From an uncultured Lachnospiraceae bacterium (lineage in GTDB: Bacteria; Bacillota; Clostridia; Lachnospirales; Lachnospiraceae): a stretch of DNA of 64,000 bases. The stretch covers positions 1 through 64,000 of the forward strand of contig CANRHU010000008.1 of the NCBI GenBank assembly GCA_947630485.1. The letters run 5' to 3'. Made by a program: the position numbers and the translations under genes. Shown here piece after piece: positions 19,074 through 28,655 of the stretch. How positions within the stretch are numbered: the stretch's first letter is position 1; each line of letters starts with the position of its first letter. The notes below the pieces were generated by a model that did not search any database, was not told the origin of the DNA, and saw only the letters and a list, made by a program, of their open reading frames with translations.

Positions 19074-20033
19074 TTACCCTCTCCACTCGGCCTTCCTCGG
19101 CCGTCCGACGGAAATCACCTTGTTGTTCTGCAGGCTGTAGATCAGTTTCAGCCTTCCCTCGTCCCTGCGCTCCGGCTTCATCAGATACATGCAGTACGTA
19201 TCGATCAGCATGAAAAGGTTGGCGGTGCGGCCCTCGATCTTGAATTCACGGAAGCCCATGGGGATATATTTCTCCCAGATGGCCTCCGGCGAGATAAACG
19301 TGCTGTAATTCTGGATTGTGTAGATTGTATTTTTTTCTCCGTATTCGCAGGTCCAGCCGGGAACCGGCATCTGTTTGTTCGGAGGATTCTTTCGGTTTAA
19401 TAATGTAATGCGGTTCTCCCTGCCGATCGTGCTGTAATGGGAACCGCGCCGCGGGCAGTTGGGAATACAGCAGGAATTCACCAAAAGCTCGCATTTATCC
19501 TTTCGCCCGATCTTCTCAAGCGTGTCGAAATCATTGTTCAGGTTGTAATCCAGCACCACCAGATAATAGTCCTTTGAAAGCTCTTCGTTCAAGGCGTCAA
19601 TGTCCTTAATCTCCTTGCAGGTGGAGCTGTTGATCTTAAAGCCGGGATATCTTTTCCGGATATAGTCTTCCAGGAGCGGGGAAACCACCAGCACCTGGTT
19701 CATGTCGTTGTCTGCCACCCGCATACAGAAATTGCAGTACGGATCCGACATATCCCGCTCGGTCAGCGACGGGTTCGTATACGTATAGCGTACCGGAATC
19801 CCAAAAGAATTGATCGTTTTTACCACATTGCGGATAAACGGGCCGTCGCACTGGTCGTCGTTGCAGTAACGGCCGCCCGCCCACAGCGATGTCGGGAATT
19901 CTCCGAAAAAGGATGCGATCTCCACGCCCTCCCGGAAGAACTCCGGATTCTTCTTCATCAGATCCAGGGTCATCATATTCAGCGGAAAATTATACCGCAG
20001 CCCCGGAAGATGGAACCTGGCTGTATTGTTCAT
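19074..20033 (-). CDS. U32-like TIM-barrel protein, paralogue A
   Basis: A 319-residue protein with the same layout as its downstream neighbour. The Cys cluster is NSCCIPNCPRRGSHY, very like the cysteine loop of U32/UbiV proteins. GFREFKIEGRT near residue 270 matches the U32 signature. The two genes are 10 bp apart and surely co-transcribed, behind a sugar-binding lipoprotein gene. A heterodimer comparable to UbiU-UbiV is a reasonable guess. I know no described function for such a pair in a sugar importer operon. RBS GGAGGAAGCAGTTT. Confidence 0.5.
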   Translation of the reverse strand: MNNTARFHLPGLRYNFPLNMMTLDLMKKNPEFFREGVEIASFFGEFPTSLWAGGRYCNDDQCDGPFIRNVVKTINSFGIPVRYTYTNPSLTERDMSDPYCNFCMRVADNDMNQVLVVSPLLEDYIRKRYPGFKINSSTCKEIKDIDALNEELSKDYYLVVLDYNLNNDFDTLEKIGRKDKCELLVNSCCIPNCPRRGSHYSTIGRENRITLLNRKNPPNKQMPVPGWTCEYGEKNTIYTIQNYSTFISPEAIWEKYIPMGFREFKIEGRTANLFMLIDTYCMYLMKPERRDEGRLKLIYSLQNNKVISVGRPRKAEWRG

Positions 20034-20085
20034 AAACTGCTTCCTCCCGTATCGCTCTTATTTCCAACGCGTATAAGTACAGAGG

Positions 20086-20112
20086 AAGGGCGGTAAAATA
20101 ATCCCCGCCCTT
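20086..20112 (-). terminator. Intercistronic hairpin after the binding-protein gene
   Basis: AAGGGCGG and CCGCCCTT form an 8-bp stem with an AT-rich 11-base loop, 78-104 bp after the stop codon of the upstream lipoprotein gene. Partial attenuation or mRNA protection here would make the binding protein more abundant than the downstream enzymes. Confidence 0.45.
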
Positions 20113-20189
20113 TCTCCATATATAAGCTCATTCTGTCATGCCAGACTGCTTATCCTTCTCAAGACGTCCGGCTTTTCACAAACTGCGTC

Positions 20190-21764
20190 TTACTCAGCAG
20201 CAGCTTCGCCTTCCGCGGCCGTCGTCTCGGTCTCTGCCGCGATCGCGGCATCCAGCTCTTCCTGGCTGATATCGCCGTTGGCCTTGGCAATGTAAGCATC
20301 CCAGGTGTTGCGGATCGCTTCTGCCTGCTGAGCCGGCGTATTTTCATCGGAGAACTTCCACAGGAACTGGTTGCCCAGATCCAGGCCGGCGATCAGGGTA
20401 TGATACTGCGGGCTGGCGTTATCCAGCATTCTGGCGATGGTCAGATCTACAGACTCCATATCACGGAACGCGCTGTAGTATCTCTGCATCATAGAGGACA
20501 CATCCTCGTAGCCGGGCGTAGGCTCGGTGTACAGATCATACGCGAACGCGATCTTCCAGGCCTTGTCCGCATCGTAGCAGCCGGGGATCACATAGATGTT
20601 GTTGTTCGCACCGTTGGTGTAGTCCGAAGCGTTCGGCCCCTTCGGGAAGCAGACGAAGCCGAAGTCGTCCTTCATCGCGGAGAACTTCGCGGAACCGGTA
20701 TTGTCCGGATCGTAAGCGCCGGCGTTGTAAGCCTCATCGGCCATGAACGCGGCTTCGCCGTTGATAAAGCCCGTGTAGCAGTAATCCCAGGCGGCATCCT
20801 GCGGATCCGGCTTGCGGTACTTGGTCAGCATGTCGCGGGCCCAGTTCACAGCGTCCAGAGTCGCGGCGCTCTCCAGGTTGTTCACGTATTTTCCGTTCTC
20901 CTTCGCTACATAGGAGCCGCCGTTAGAGAGTACAGCCGCGGTATAGAACGGATCGTTAAATGTCATGATCGGCCAGCGGTCGATCTCGCCGTCGTTGTTG
21001 GTATCCTGATAAATCTGCTCGCAGAGCTCTTCGAACTTATCCCATGTCCAGCTGCCGTCCTCCTGCCAGGTGTAGAGATCCTCGGGATTGATTCCGGCCT
21101 CGGTCAGAAGTCTCTTGTTGAAGAACATACCGCCTCTCGGCTCGTTCTCCTCCGCGTTCATGGCGTAGATCTTTCCGTCAAAGGTATACAGATCCTTGAC
21201 GATCGGATTCCACTTGGACTCCGAGAAATCAAAGCAGTCCAGGGAAGACAGATCATACATCAGCTCGGACTCCAGCTCGGACTGAACCTGCGCGCCCTGC
21301 CACAGAGCGAAGATGTAGTTCTCATCGCCGCCTGCCGTAGCATAATTTACGAAATCGGTGTGGACATCGCCCCAGCCGCTCATATTCTGTGCCTTGATCG
21401 TGAAATTATAGGTCTCCTGGATCCAATCCAGATATTCCTCTCTCGCCTCGTCCATAGCGTTCTGAGGCTCGGTCTCCTGCGAGAACCAGTCGCGAATGAT
21501 AACTTCCATGCCGTCTAAATCGTAAACGTTGCCGTCCGCGTCCTTTCTCACGGTGTAAGCGCCAAGATCCTCCTCCTCAGCAGCTTCGGTCTCCGCAGCC
21601 TCGGTCTCGCCGGCAGCCGCCGTCGTCTCAGGAGCAGCCGTGGTATCCGGCGCTGCCGTCGTCTCGGATGCGCTTCCCCCGTTGCCGCCGCATCCGGCCA
21701 TGCTGACCACCATGCCGGCAGCCAGTGCGGAAGCCATCACTCTGGTCAAATCTCTTCTTCTCAT
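20190..21764 (-). CDS. Extracellular sugar-binding lipoprotein of an ABC importer
   Basis: A 524-residue solute-binding protein (SBP_bac_1 type). The signal peptide ends in a lipobox (SMAGC) with the lipidated Cys at 25. A Thr/Ala/Glu-rich linker follows to about residue 65, then the bilobed domain with FNDPFYTAAVLSNGG and FMADEAYNAG. A Glu/Ala/Thr-rich tail closes the protein. RBS AAAAAGGAGGAACAAG. It follows its two permeases in the operon and would deliver an oligosaccharide, probably a xylan-derived one given the neighbouring GH8. Ligand not determinable. Confidence 0.9.
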   Translation of the reverse strand: MRRRDLTRVMASALAAGMVVSMAGCGGNGGSASETTAAPDTTAAPETTAAAGETEAAETEAAEEEDLGAYTVRKDADGNVYDLDGMEVIIRDWFSQETEPQNAMDEAREEYLDWIQETYNFTIKAQNMSGWGDVHTDFVNYATAGGDENYIFALWQGAQVQSELESELMYDLSSLDCFDFSESKWNPIVKDLYTFDGKIYAMNAEENEPRGGMFFNKRLLTEAGINPEDLYTWQEDGSWTWDKFEELCEQIYQDTNNDGEIDRWPIMTFNDPFYTAAVLSNGGSYVAKENGKYVNNLESAATLDAVNWARDMLTKYRKPDPQDAAWDYCYTGFINGEAAFMADEAYNAGAYDPDNTGSAKFSAMKDDFGFVCFPKGPNASDYTNGANNNIYVIPGCYDADKAWKIAFAYDLYTEPTPGYEDVSSMMQRYYSAFRDMESVDLTIARMLDNASPQYHTLIAGLDLGNQFLWKFSDENTPAQQAEAIRNTWDAYIAKANGDISQEELDAAIAAETETTAAEGEAAAE

Positions 21765-21921
21765 CTTGTTCCTCCTTTTTCATGATTGTTTTCTATTTTC
21801 TCGGCGCCCCTCAACAGGCATGACAGTGCGGGCGCCGGGAAGATACGTTTTTGCTGAACTTACGTTCAGCCCGTGCGGGCACGGTTTTCCGCCGCCTGCC
21901 CTGGCTGGCTGAACTGGTGCG

Positions 21922-22929
21922 TCACATCTTGATCCCCGAACTGCTCAGGCTCTCTACGAAGCCCTTCTGGACGAAGAGGTAGAGGATCAGCAGGGGGGCG
22001 ATCACCATCAGGGTACCGGTGGCCACGATGCAGTTGGTGTAGCCGATGGACGCACCGCCCGGGATCTTAAGGACTTCGGTGTAGTAATGCCCCAGCGTAT
22101 CCGCCACGGACTGCAGCTTGATGGAGAGCAGGCTTACATTTCCCAAAAACATCGAGGAATAGAAGCCGTCGGTCCACTGCCACACGAACGCGAACAGGAA
22201 GCAGGAAGTCAGGATCGGCTTTGCGTCCGGAAGCATGATGCTGAGGAAGGTCCTTAAGGTGCCGCAGCCGTCCACATAGGCGGCCTCTTCCAGCTCGAAC
22301 GGGATGTTGCGGAAGAACTGCCGGATCAGGAAAATGTAAAGGCCGTTCTTTAATCCCATGCAGCCCGCGCTCATCAGGTAATACGGAACCACCGAGCCTC
22401 TCAGGTTCAGGGTAGAGCCTGTGAACGTCTTAAAGAGTCCCAGGATATCGAAGAACCTGAAATGCAGATGCAGCGAGGTGGATATGGTCTGCGGCGGGAT
22501 CACGATCATTAAAAGCACGCAGGCGAACCAGAAGTTCCGAAGGGGGAACTTGAATCTGGCAAAGCCGTATCCCACCAGGGTACATACCGCAATCTGCAGA
22601 AGCGCGACCGTGATGGAGATCACCGCGGTATGGAGAAGCGTCTTGCTGTACTCCATAATTCCTGCCGCGAGCTCGTAATTTGCCGTCGTAAAATGCATCG
22701 GGATCGTGACGACCAGAGGATTGTACAGGTCGCCCTCCTGCATTACGCTGATGAAGATCTTATTTAGGATCGGCTGCAGGATCAAAAAGCACATTCCGAA
22801 CAGCAGGATCGCGCGTATGATCTTCACGCTGACAGCCATTGCCGTCTTTTTCAGCAGATATCCCTCGGACCTGCGGTTGCGCTCCCAGAAATTATTCGTT
22901 TTTGAAACCGTCTTCGCCGCTTTAGTCAT
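21922..22929 (-). CDS. Sugar ABC transporter permease, MalG type (importer 2)
   Basis: A 335-residue inner permease with six predicted membrane helices and the EAA-loop segment ELEEAAYVDGCGTLRTFLSIMLP that docks the ATPase. It belongs to the carbohydrate-uptake CUT1 group. The start overlaps the end of the upstream MalF-type gene by 8 bp, indicating translational coupling. Confidence 0.92.
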   Translation of the reverse strand: MTKAAKTVSKTNNFWERNRRSEGYLLKKTAMAVSVKIIRAILLFGMCFLILQPILNKIFISVMQEGDLYNPLVVTIPMHFTTANYELAAGIMEYSKTLLHTAVISITVALLQIAVCTLVGYGFARFKFPLRNFWFACVLLMIVIPPQTISTSLHLHFRFFDILGLFKTFTGSTLNLRGSVVPYYLMSAGCMGLKNGLYIFLIRQFFRNIPFELEEAAYVDGCGTLRTFLSIMLPDAKPILTSCFLFAFVWQWTDGFYSSMFLGNVSLLSIKLQSVADTLGHYYTEVLKIPGGASIGYTNCIVATGTLMVIAPLLILYLFVQKGFVESLSSSGIKM

Positions 22930-23827
22930 AGTAATACACCACCTTTGACAGGAATAGGGCGCTCACGCCGATGATCACGCCGATGACCGCGAAGTAGACC
23001 CAGGCCATGGCGGAGGAGAATCCATAATCCATATACAGCGTCATCTGCTCCGTGATCTTCTCCATCACCTCGCTGTCAGACCGCATACAGAAATCGACGA
23101 TTGTGTAAACCCAGTTAACCAGAAGCATGGAGCTGACCATCGGGAACGTGATCTTCCAGAGGCTCTCCCACGCGGTACAGCCCTCGATCGCCGCCGCCTC
23201 GTACATGCTCTCGGAGATGGTCTGCAGGGCGGACAGGAAGATCAGGATCTGGATACCGGAGGTAATGGCCACGTCGTAGATGCCGTCCACGATATCGAAT
23301 ACGATCTCAAACGCCCTGGTTCCGATTCCGCTTGTCACCAGGATATTCTGGATCACGGCGGAGATGCTGCTGTCGTTCGCGCTCTGCTGGATCGTCTCCT
23401 GAAGGCCGCTAAGCAGCGCATTGTCATATTCCACGCCCAGGATAACGCCGGATGAAAGAATCACCGGCAGGAAGAACACCGCTCTTACAAATGCCCTTCC
23501 CTTAAACTTCTGGTTCAGGATCAGCGCCACAAAGAAGCTGAACACCATGACCGCCACTGAGTTGATGATCATCTTTCCAAGCTCCTCCGTCAGAAGCCTT
23601 GTGAAATCCGGGTCGATCAGGAAAGCTCTCTTATAATTCTCAATTCCGGAGAAGATCGACTCGAAACCGCTGGTGCTGACCTTCACCGTGCTCAGACTCA
23701 TGTACAGCGACTGGAACAGCGGCTGTACCATAAAGACCAGAAAGCCTATAATAAACGGCATAATGAACAGATAACCGGATATGGCTTTACGCTTCTGAAG
23801 ACCTGCTGGTTTTTTCTTCTTCTTCAT
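22922..23827 (-). CDS. Sugar ABC transporter permease, MalF type (importer 2)
   Basis: A CUT1 permease of about 301 residues, with a Lys-rich N-terminus, six membrane helices and the EAA loop MYEAAAIEGCTAWESLWKITFP. I place the start at the ATG at 23827, which sits about 10 bases after AAAGGA; a GTG three codons earlier (23836) is too close to it. It forms the membrane channel with the MalG-type partner downstream. Confidence 0.9.
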   Translation of the reverse strand: MKKKKKPAGLQKRKAISGYLFIMPFIIGFLVFMVQPLFQSLYMSLSTVKVSTSGFESIFSGIENYKRAFLIDPDFTRLLTEELGKMIINSVAVMVFSFFVALILNQKFKGRAFVRAVFFLPVILSSGVILGVEYDNALLSGLQETIQQSANDSSISAVIQNILVTSGIGTRAFEIVFDIVDGIYDVAITSGIQILIFLSALQTISESMYEAAAIEGCTAWESLWKITFPMVSSMLLVNWVYTIVDFCMRSDSEVMEKITEQMTLYMDYGFSSAMAWVYFAVIGVIIGVSALFLSKVVYYYD

Positions 23828-23860
23828 ATTTTTCACCGTTCCTTTCTCCGTTCTTCCGCT

Positions 23861-26455
23861 TTATGGTTTCACCGCCACGTAGTCCCTGGCCGGGACGGTT
23901 GTGCCGTCCTCCGCCTGGTAATCCTCGTAGCTGTAGTTTACATAGACCTTCGTGCCGTCCTCGTAGGAAGTGCAGGTCACCATATCCGTCAGGTATTTGT
24001 GATCCGTCATCCTCTGATTGAAGGTGTGACCCAGCTCGCTGTTATACCGGCTGTAGATCTCCTTTGCCTTATTCTCCCACGCATCAAACCCGGCTCCGAA
24101 ATACTTCGTATAATTCGTTGACTGAATCGCGAAGGCGGTTTCCTTCATAAATGTGAAGGACAGGCCCGCGCCGTATTCCGCCGATTTCAGCAATTCGTCC
24201 TCGTAATCCTGCGTCAGGTTCAGCGGCTCGCCGGCGTAATTGGCGAATCCGTGGACCGCCAGCTGATAGAACGGCACCATCTTATCCAGGATCGTGTATT
24301 CCGACCCGCCCAGATCCATTCCGGTGATCATGTCCGCGTAGGGCATCGCGTAATCATTTCCCATATTGATCATGATGCCCTCTCCCGCCTGCTTCGCTTC
24401 CTCGAACCTGCTCACCTGAGCCGCCAGCGCCTGCTGTCTGGTAAACGGATCCGTCTCATCGAAATCGGAGGAAAGCTCCATGCCCATATCCCTGAAGGCA
24501 ACGCCCGCGCCGTTTGCCGCCGCGTAGCCGATCAGATTTCCGGCCATCTTGTCAATGTTCTTATGGTTCAGCAGGTAGTAGCTGTCCTCGCTTTCCATCT
24601 GGCCGAACGTGATTTTGGAATACTCGAGAAGCTCTACTCTCTCCTGGCTCGCCAGCCTGGCAGCATCCCTGAACTCGATGAAACCGTTTAACAGGCTGCC
24701 GTCATAGGCGTAATTGGTGACGCCGTCCAGATAAAGCTCCATGCCGTTTGCCTGCGCGTAGCTGATGAGCGCCCGCAGCTCCTTTGCGCCGCCGAGCGAG
24801 GAAACCGGTTTGATCTTTGTCAGCATCTTCTGCTTGACGCCTCCGTTGGCCCAGCCGGACAGCTTGACGTACATATTTCCAAACCCCGCGTCCTTGAGGG
24901 CGGAAAGGATATCCTGCGCTTCCTTAAAGCCTGTGAGTTTGACCGGCTTGCTGACCGGGATACCCAGCACCTGCTTCACCTTATCCACAGCGCCCAGAAT
25001 CTCCACGGCTGTCGGCGTCTCCGTCTCCGCGAGGGGAGTAAACTGCTCCGGATTCTTTGCCGCCAGGTAATCATGGTAAACGTTCGCCATGTCCACATAG
25101 CTTCCGGAATTGGAGAAGCGATACCGCTGGACCAGATTCTCATCCGGAAGGTTTTGCTCGTAGATAAACATCATGCCGTTGTAGCGGTCGCCCACGTCGT
25201 ACTGCTCTCTGTGGGTGATGGAATACTCCGCGTTCACGTAGTTATAGCTGTTGCTCTTGCCGCTGACGTCCGCCAGAATGGAAGCGTAGGCCGCGCCGTC
25301 CTCCAGGAAGCAGAGGAAGGAATTGTCGCCCTTGGCGATGCCGAAAGCTCCGAAATACGCCCTGGTGTCGTGCACCACCGCGGTGCGGTTTGAGGCCATG
25401 TCCCAGCCGTAAAGGTTGGCGTAATAATTGCTTTGGGCGATCTTGCCGTTATTGAAGTTGATCAGCGCTCCGCCGCCCTCCGGCACAAGCAGGAAACCTT
25501 CTTCATCCACGCCGCCTGCCCCGAAGTAAGGCAGGACGGTCATGGTATAGATCGGATAATCGCTCAGATACTCGATATCGCCCATGGGCACCTCGACCAC
25601 CAGGTCGCCGTCCTCAAGACGGTAGATCAGGCTGATATTGAACACGGCCTGCTTGCGGGTGCTTCCCGCGCTGCCCAGCTCTTTATCCTCCAGATATTCC
25701 TCATAGGTATATCCGGCCGCCTCGAAAACCTGCTGCAGCTTGTTCCGCACGTTATCCGTAGCGTTCTCACGGATCACGTAGGCGACCTCTGTCTCCAGGA
25801 TCGGGTAGGTGGCCAGCAGCTCGTCTTTGTTCGCCTGGTCCTTCTTGCTCAGGTTATTGATATCGTACTTCTTATAGTAGTTGTCGATCATGCTCTTGTC
25901 GGAACCGGACATCCCTGCCAGATACTCGTTCATCCTTGCCTCGGTCATAACCGGAGGAATGATGAATTCCTTATCCAGCTCGCCGATGGTGTAGTTGACG
26001 CGGATGGAGTCCTCCGACGGTTCGATCTCATAGATCTGGTTCAGCATACTGTAATCATAGTTATTGAAGATCGTATCGACGCCGTTGGTCGTACTGTAGA
26101 CCATGCGGATGGTAGACTGTAAGTTTCCCTTCTCCAGCGTCAGGGCCAGCGGGTCGTTGGCCGCATCCGGCGGGTTGGAATACCATACCATCCCGGAATC
26201 CTTCACGGTCAGGCTGAACTGGGTCGTGGTGGGATCCATCACGAATTTCAGTTTATCATTCTCCAGGACGAGCTCCTCCTCGCCGCCCTCGTAGGCATTG
26301 GCGCGGGGAATCTCCTCCTCAACCTCCTCCGTCTGGTTGACCATGACGAACACGGCGCCCAGAGCGACGATCAGAAGAATGATCACAGGACCGATCAGGC
26401 TTTTCAGACGGCCCATCAGGGCTTCTTTCAGCTCTGCTTTTTTGTCTTTCTTCAT
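23861..26455 (-). CDS. DUF5696-like membrane-anchored, glycosidase-like protein
   Basis: An 864-residue protein. A basic N-terminus and one membrane helix (about residues 18-40) anchor it with the bulk outside. An all-beta region follows to about 480, including IEYLSDYPIYTMTVLPYFGAGG, then a TIM-barrel-like region with LTGFKEAQDILSALKDAGF and MELYLDGVTNYAYDGS. A C-terminal beta domain (VYVNYSYEDY) completes a retaining-glycosidase-like plan. I recall DUF5696 as the label for this family; no activity is established. The start at 26455 has GGAGGGAGAGTGCT before it. It sits exactly between the two importer sets, so it may process or capture the glycan being imported. Confidence 0.7.
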   Translation of the reverse strand: MKKDKKAELKEALMGRLKSLIGPVIILLIVALGAVFVMVNQTEEVEEEIPRANAYEGGEEELVLENDKLKFVMDPTTTQFSLTVKDSGMVWYSNPPDAANDPLALTLEKGNLQSTIRMVYSTTNGVDTIFNNYDYSMLNQIYEIEPSEDSIRVNYTIGELDKEFIIPPVMTEARMNEYLAGMSGSDKSMIDNYYKKYDINNLSKKDQANKDELLATYPILETEVAYVIRENATDNVRNKLQQVFEAAGYTYEEYLEDKELGSAGSTRKQAVFNISLIYRLEDGDLVVEVPMGDIEYLSDYPIYTMTVLPYFGAGGVDEEGFLLVPEGGGALINFNNGKIAQSNYYANLYGWDMASNRTAVVHDTRAYFGAFGIAKGDNSFLCFLEDGAAYASILADVSGKSNSYNYVNAEYSITHREQYDVGDRYNGMMFIYEQNLPDENLVQRYRFSNSGSYVDMANVYHDYLAAKNPEQFTPLAETETPTAVEILGAVDKVKQVLGIPVSKPVKLTGFKEAQDILSALKDAGFGNMYVKLSGWANGGVKQKMLTKIKPVSSLGGAKELRALISYAQANGMELYLDGVTNYAYDGSLLNGFIEFRDAARLASQERVELLEYSKITFGQMESEDSYYLLNHKNIDKMAGNLIGYAAANGAGVAFRDMGMELSSDFDETDPFTRQQALAAQVSRFEEAKQAGEGIMINMGNDYAMPYADMITGMDLGGSEYTILDKMVPFYQLAVHGFANYAGEPLNLTQDYEDELLKSAEYGAGLSFTFMKETAFAIQSTNYTKYFGAGFDAWENKAKEIYSRYNSELGHTFNQRMTDHKYLTDMVTCTSYEDGTKVYVNYSYEDYQAEDGTTVPARDYVAVKP

Positions 26456-26472
26456 AGCACTCTCCCTCCTCG

Positions 26473-27129
26473 TCACATTCGGAATAAGATCTCACGCCCG
26501 ATGGAAATGAAATACACGATGCCGGAGCCGATCATACTGAAGAACAGCATCAGGATGAATACCATCACCAACATGGCGAAGATTGTTCCTACGGTAAATC
26601 CAAGGGTCTTCTTAAGCGTGTACTCATGGATCTGCATCATGGCGCAGAGGAACAGGATCACCGCCCACACAAGGGAGAGCGTACTTAACACCGTGTAGAA
26701 CTCCGCCTCCTCTACCGTGACCATGTTGCTGAAAATGATCAGCGGGAACTGCATCAGCGGATAAGGTGTCATAGCATAGCAGGAAGCCATGTAGATCTGC
26801 GGAAGCCTCCCCTTGCCGTCAAACAGTGTGGTCAGTCCCCAGTTGCCCACACACCACAGGGCCAGCGGAAACAGAATACTGGCGATGTAGAGGAAAATGT
26901 TAATGCGGTCCCAGTTCACCCGTATGAAAATGAAGCTGGTAAACTGCAGACTCATGATACGGGCCAGCACTGTCAGGAACAGAATCGTATTGGCCGCCGC
27001 GATGGATCCCCTCTTCTCATGGGTCAGATCCCAGAAGCCGTCCAGGGGATGGGTACAGCAGTACAATGCGAAACGCAGCGTTGACAGATAGTGACTGGAG
27101 TTTATTTTTTCTTTCAGCGTTGCTATCAT
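26473..27129 (-). CDS. YIP1-family integral membrane protein
   Basis: A 218-residue protein with about five hydrophobic helices and the short soluble start (HYLSTLRFALYCCTHPLDGFWDL) typical of bacterial Yip1-domain proteins. Function unknown in bacteria. Its start overlaps the stop of the upstream NHL gene by four bases (ATGA), and it ends near the start of the DUF5696-like gene, so the three products are probably made together. A scaffold or assembly factor for the importers is a guess from position. Confidence 0.75.
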   Translation of the reverse strand: MIATLKEKINSSHYLSTLRFALYCCTHPLDGFWDLTHEKRGSIAAANTILFLTVLARIMSLQFTSFIFIRVNWDRINIFLYIASILFPLALWCVGNWGLTTLFDGKGRLPQIYMASCYAMTPYPLMQFPLIIFSNMVTVEEAEFYTVLSTLSLVWAVILFLCAMMQIHEYTLKKTLGFTVGTIFAMLVMVFILMLFFSMIGSGIVYFISIGREILFRM

Positions 27130-28643
27130 GACTGCCTCCCTTTCTTTAACTCGAAGTAATCCGAGGTGTCGATCTCATGCTTGATCTTCCGGATCCGTCC
27201 GACCAGAAGCGGTACGCACAGAACCGCGAACACCAGCAGGAAGATGATCAGGATATGCTCCTCCACCCACTGCTTGCGGTACTGCTTGAAGGCCTTGGAG
27301 TAGTTGTCTTCATCGTATTTCAGCTTGAAGTAATCCATGGCCTCTTTATATCTGCCCTGCCGCAGGAGGGACCGGCCGATACCGATATAGGCCAGATCGC
27401 AGTTGCCGTTTAAATCCATGACCTTCTGCCAGGATTCGCCGGATTCCGTATAATAGCCGTCCTGGAACTGCTCGATGGCCTGGTAGATCAGGCTGCCGTA
27501 CTCCGTTGGGGTAAAGAGCGTCAGGCTGGCGTCGATGGAATCCAGAACCAGCAGGTCGTGATTCATATGCTCGATCGCCGCGGGCTGCCGGAAATATCCG
27601 TCCATGTTGCCGGCGCCGCCGAAGGCGTAGAGCATCCGCCCCTGGTCGTCGTAAGCGAAGAGCCTGCCGCGGACCCTGTCCAGGGCCACATAGACTTTAT
27701 TGTCCAGGGCCGTGATGTCCACGAACAGCGACGGTCCGTTATACCCGGCCGCGTCATCCCACTCGATATCTCCGATGACCGTCCACTCGCCGTTCTCGAT
27801 CAGAATGTCGTTGCCCAGCATGTTAAGCCTTCGGATGGGATCGGCGGACCCATTGTCCAGATCCGTCTCATTGACATTCATCGTGCAGACGAAGACGAAG
27901 CCCTCGGAATCGATATACACATTGTCATACTCCGTGGGAACGAAGGACACCATCTGCGCCCTCTGCTCCTGGGTCGCCAGCTTCTTCCAGATATAGTCCG
28001 TCCAGTCGTAGATAACCTTGGAGGCCCCCACGAAGCCTGAGAACCGGCCGTCATTTTCAAACTTGATGAGGCCCTGGTTCACATTCGTGGCGATACAGTA
28101 AACACGTCCCGCCGTATCCACGGAAAGCTTTGTCGGCGTAAAGACGTCCTTGTTGCTGAAATTGGAATCATCCGGCTTCGTAAATTCCATAATGTAGTTC
28201 AGATCCATATCCAGCTTCAGGATCCTCTGGTTGCCGCTGTCACAGATGAACATATAGCCGTCTTCCGTCACATCCACGTCTGTGGGAGCGGCAAATGTAT
28301 TCGGCTGCTCCGTCCCGCTGAAATGGTCGATGACGCGGGACAGCTCGATCGTATCCTGGTTCACGCGTTTCAGTTCGAGGATTCGGTTGTTGCCGGTATC
28401 GCAGATATAGATCATGTCGCCGATCACATTCAGGCCCTGGGGGTTCTGCAGCCTTCCCTCAAGTCCCATATCCACGGCCGTATACACCTTCTCAACCGTG
28501 TAGGCGTCGGGAGAATACTGCACATCCCCCCAGTAATCATAATTGTAGGTATAGCCCTCGTCCGCAAGCACCGTCACGGCGGAGGACAGGGTGAGAAGCA
28601 CGCAGAGCAGTAACGCGCCAAATCGTTTCGTCGTCTTCTTCAT
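27126..28643 (-). CDS. Exported NHL-repeat beta-propeller protein with TPR and membrane anchor
   Basis: A 505-residue protein. The signal peptide is 1-27. NHL-like blades occupy about 55-375, with repeated IYICDTGNNRILEL and MFICDSGNQRILKLD motifs. A TPR-like segment follows (about 385-450, LLRQGRYKEAMDYFKLKY), then a membrane helix (about 466-487) and a basic cytoplasmic tail. The propeller thus sits outside, tethered at the C-terminus. Propellers of this kind bind partners or sugars; no catalytic residues are evident. It lies between the first pair of permeases and the YIP1 gene. RBS GGAGGTGGAAG. Confidence 0.75.
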   Translation of the reverse strand: MKKTTKRFGALLLCVLLTLSSAVTVLADEGYTYNYDYWGDVQYSPDAYTVEKVYTAVDMGLEGRLQNPQGLNVIGDMIYICDTGNNRILELKRVNQDTIELSRVIDHFSGTEQPNTFAAPTDVDVTEDGYMFICDSGNQRILKLDMDLNYIMEFTKPDDSNFSNKDVFTPTKLSVDTAGRVYCIATNVNQGLIKFENDGRFSGFVGASKVIYDWTDYIWKKLATQEQRAQMVSFVPTEYDNVYIDSEGFVFVCTMNVNETDLDNGSADPIRRLNMLGNDILIENGEWTVIGDIEWDDAAGYNGPSLFVDITALDNKVYVALDRVRGRLFAYDDQGRMLYAFGGAGNMDGYFRQPAAIEHMNHDLLVLDSIDASLTLFTPTEYGSLIYQAIEQFQDGYYTESGESWQKVMDLNGNCDLAYIGIGRSLLRQGRYKEAMDYFKLKYDEDNYSKAFKQYRKQWVEEHILIIFLLVFAVLCVPLLVGRIRKIKHEIDTSDYFELKKGRQS

Positions 28644-28655
28644 CTTCCACCTCCG

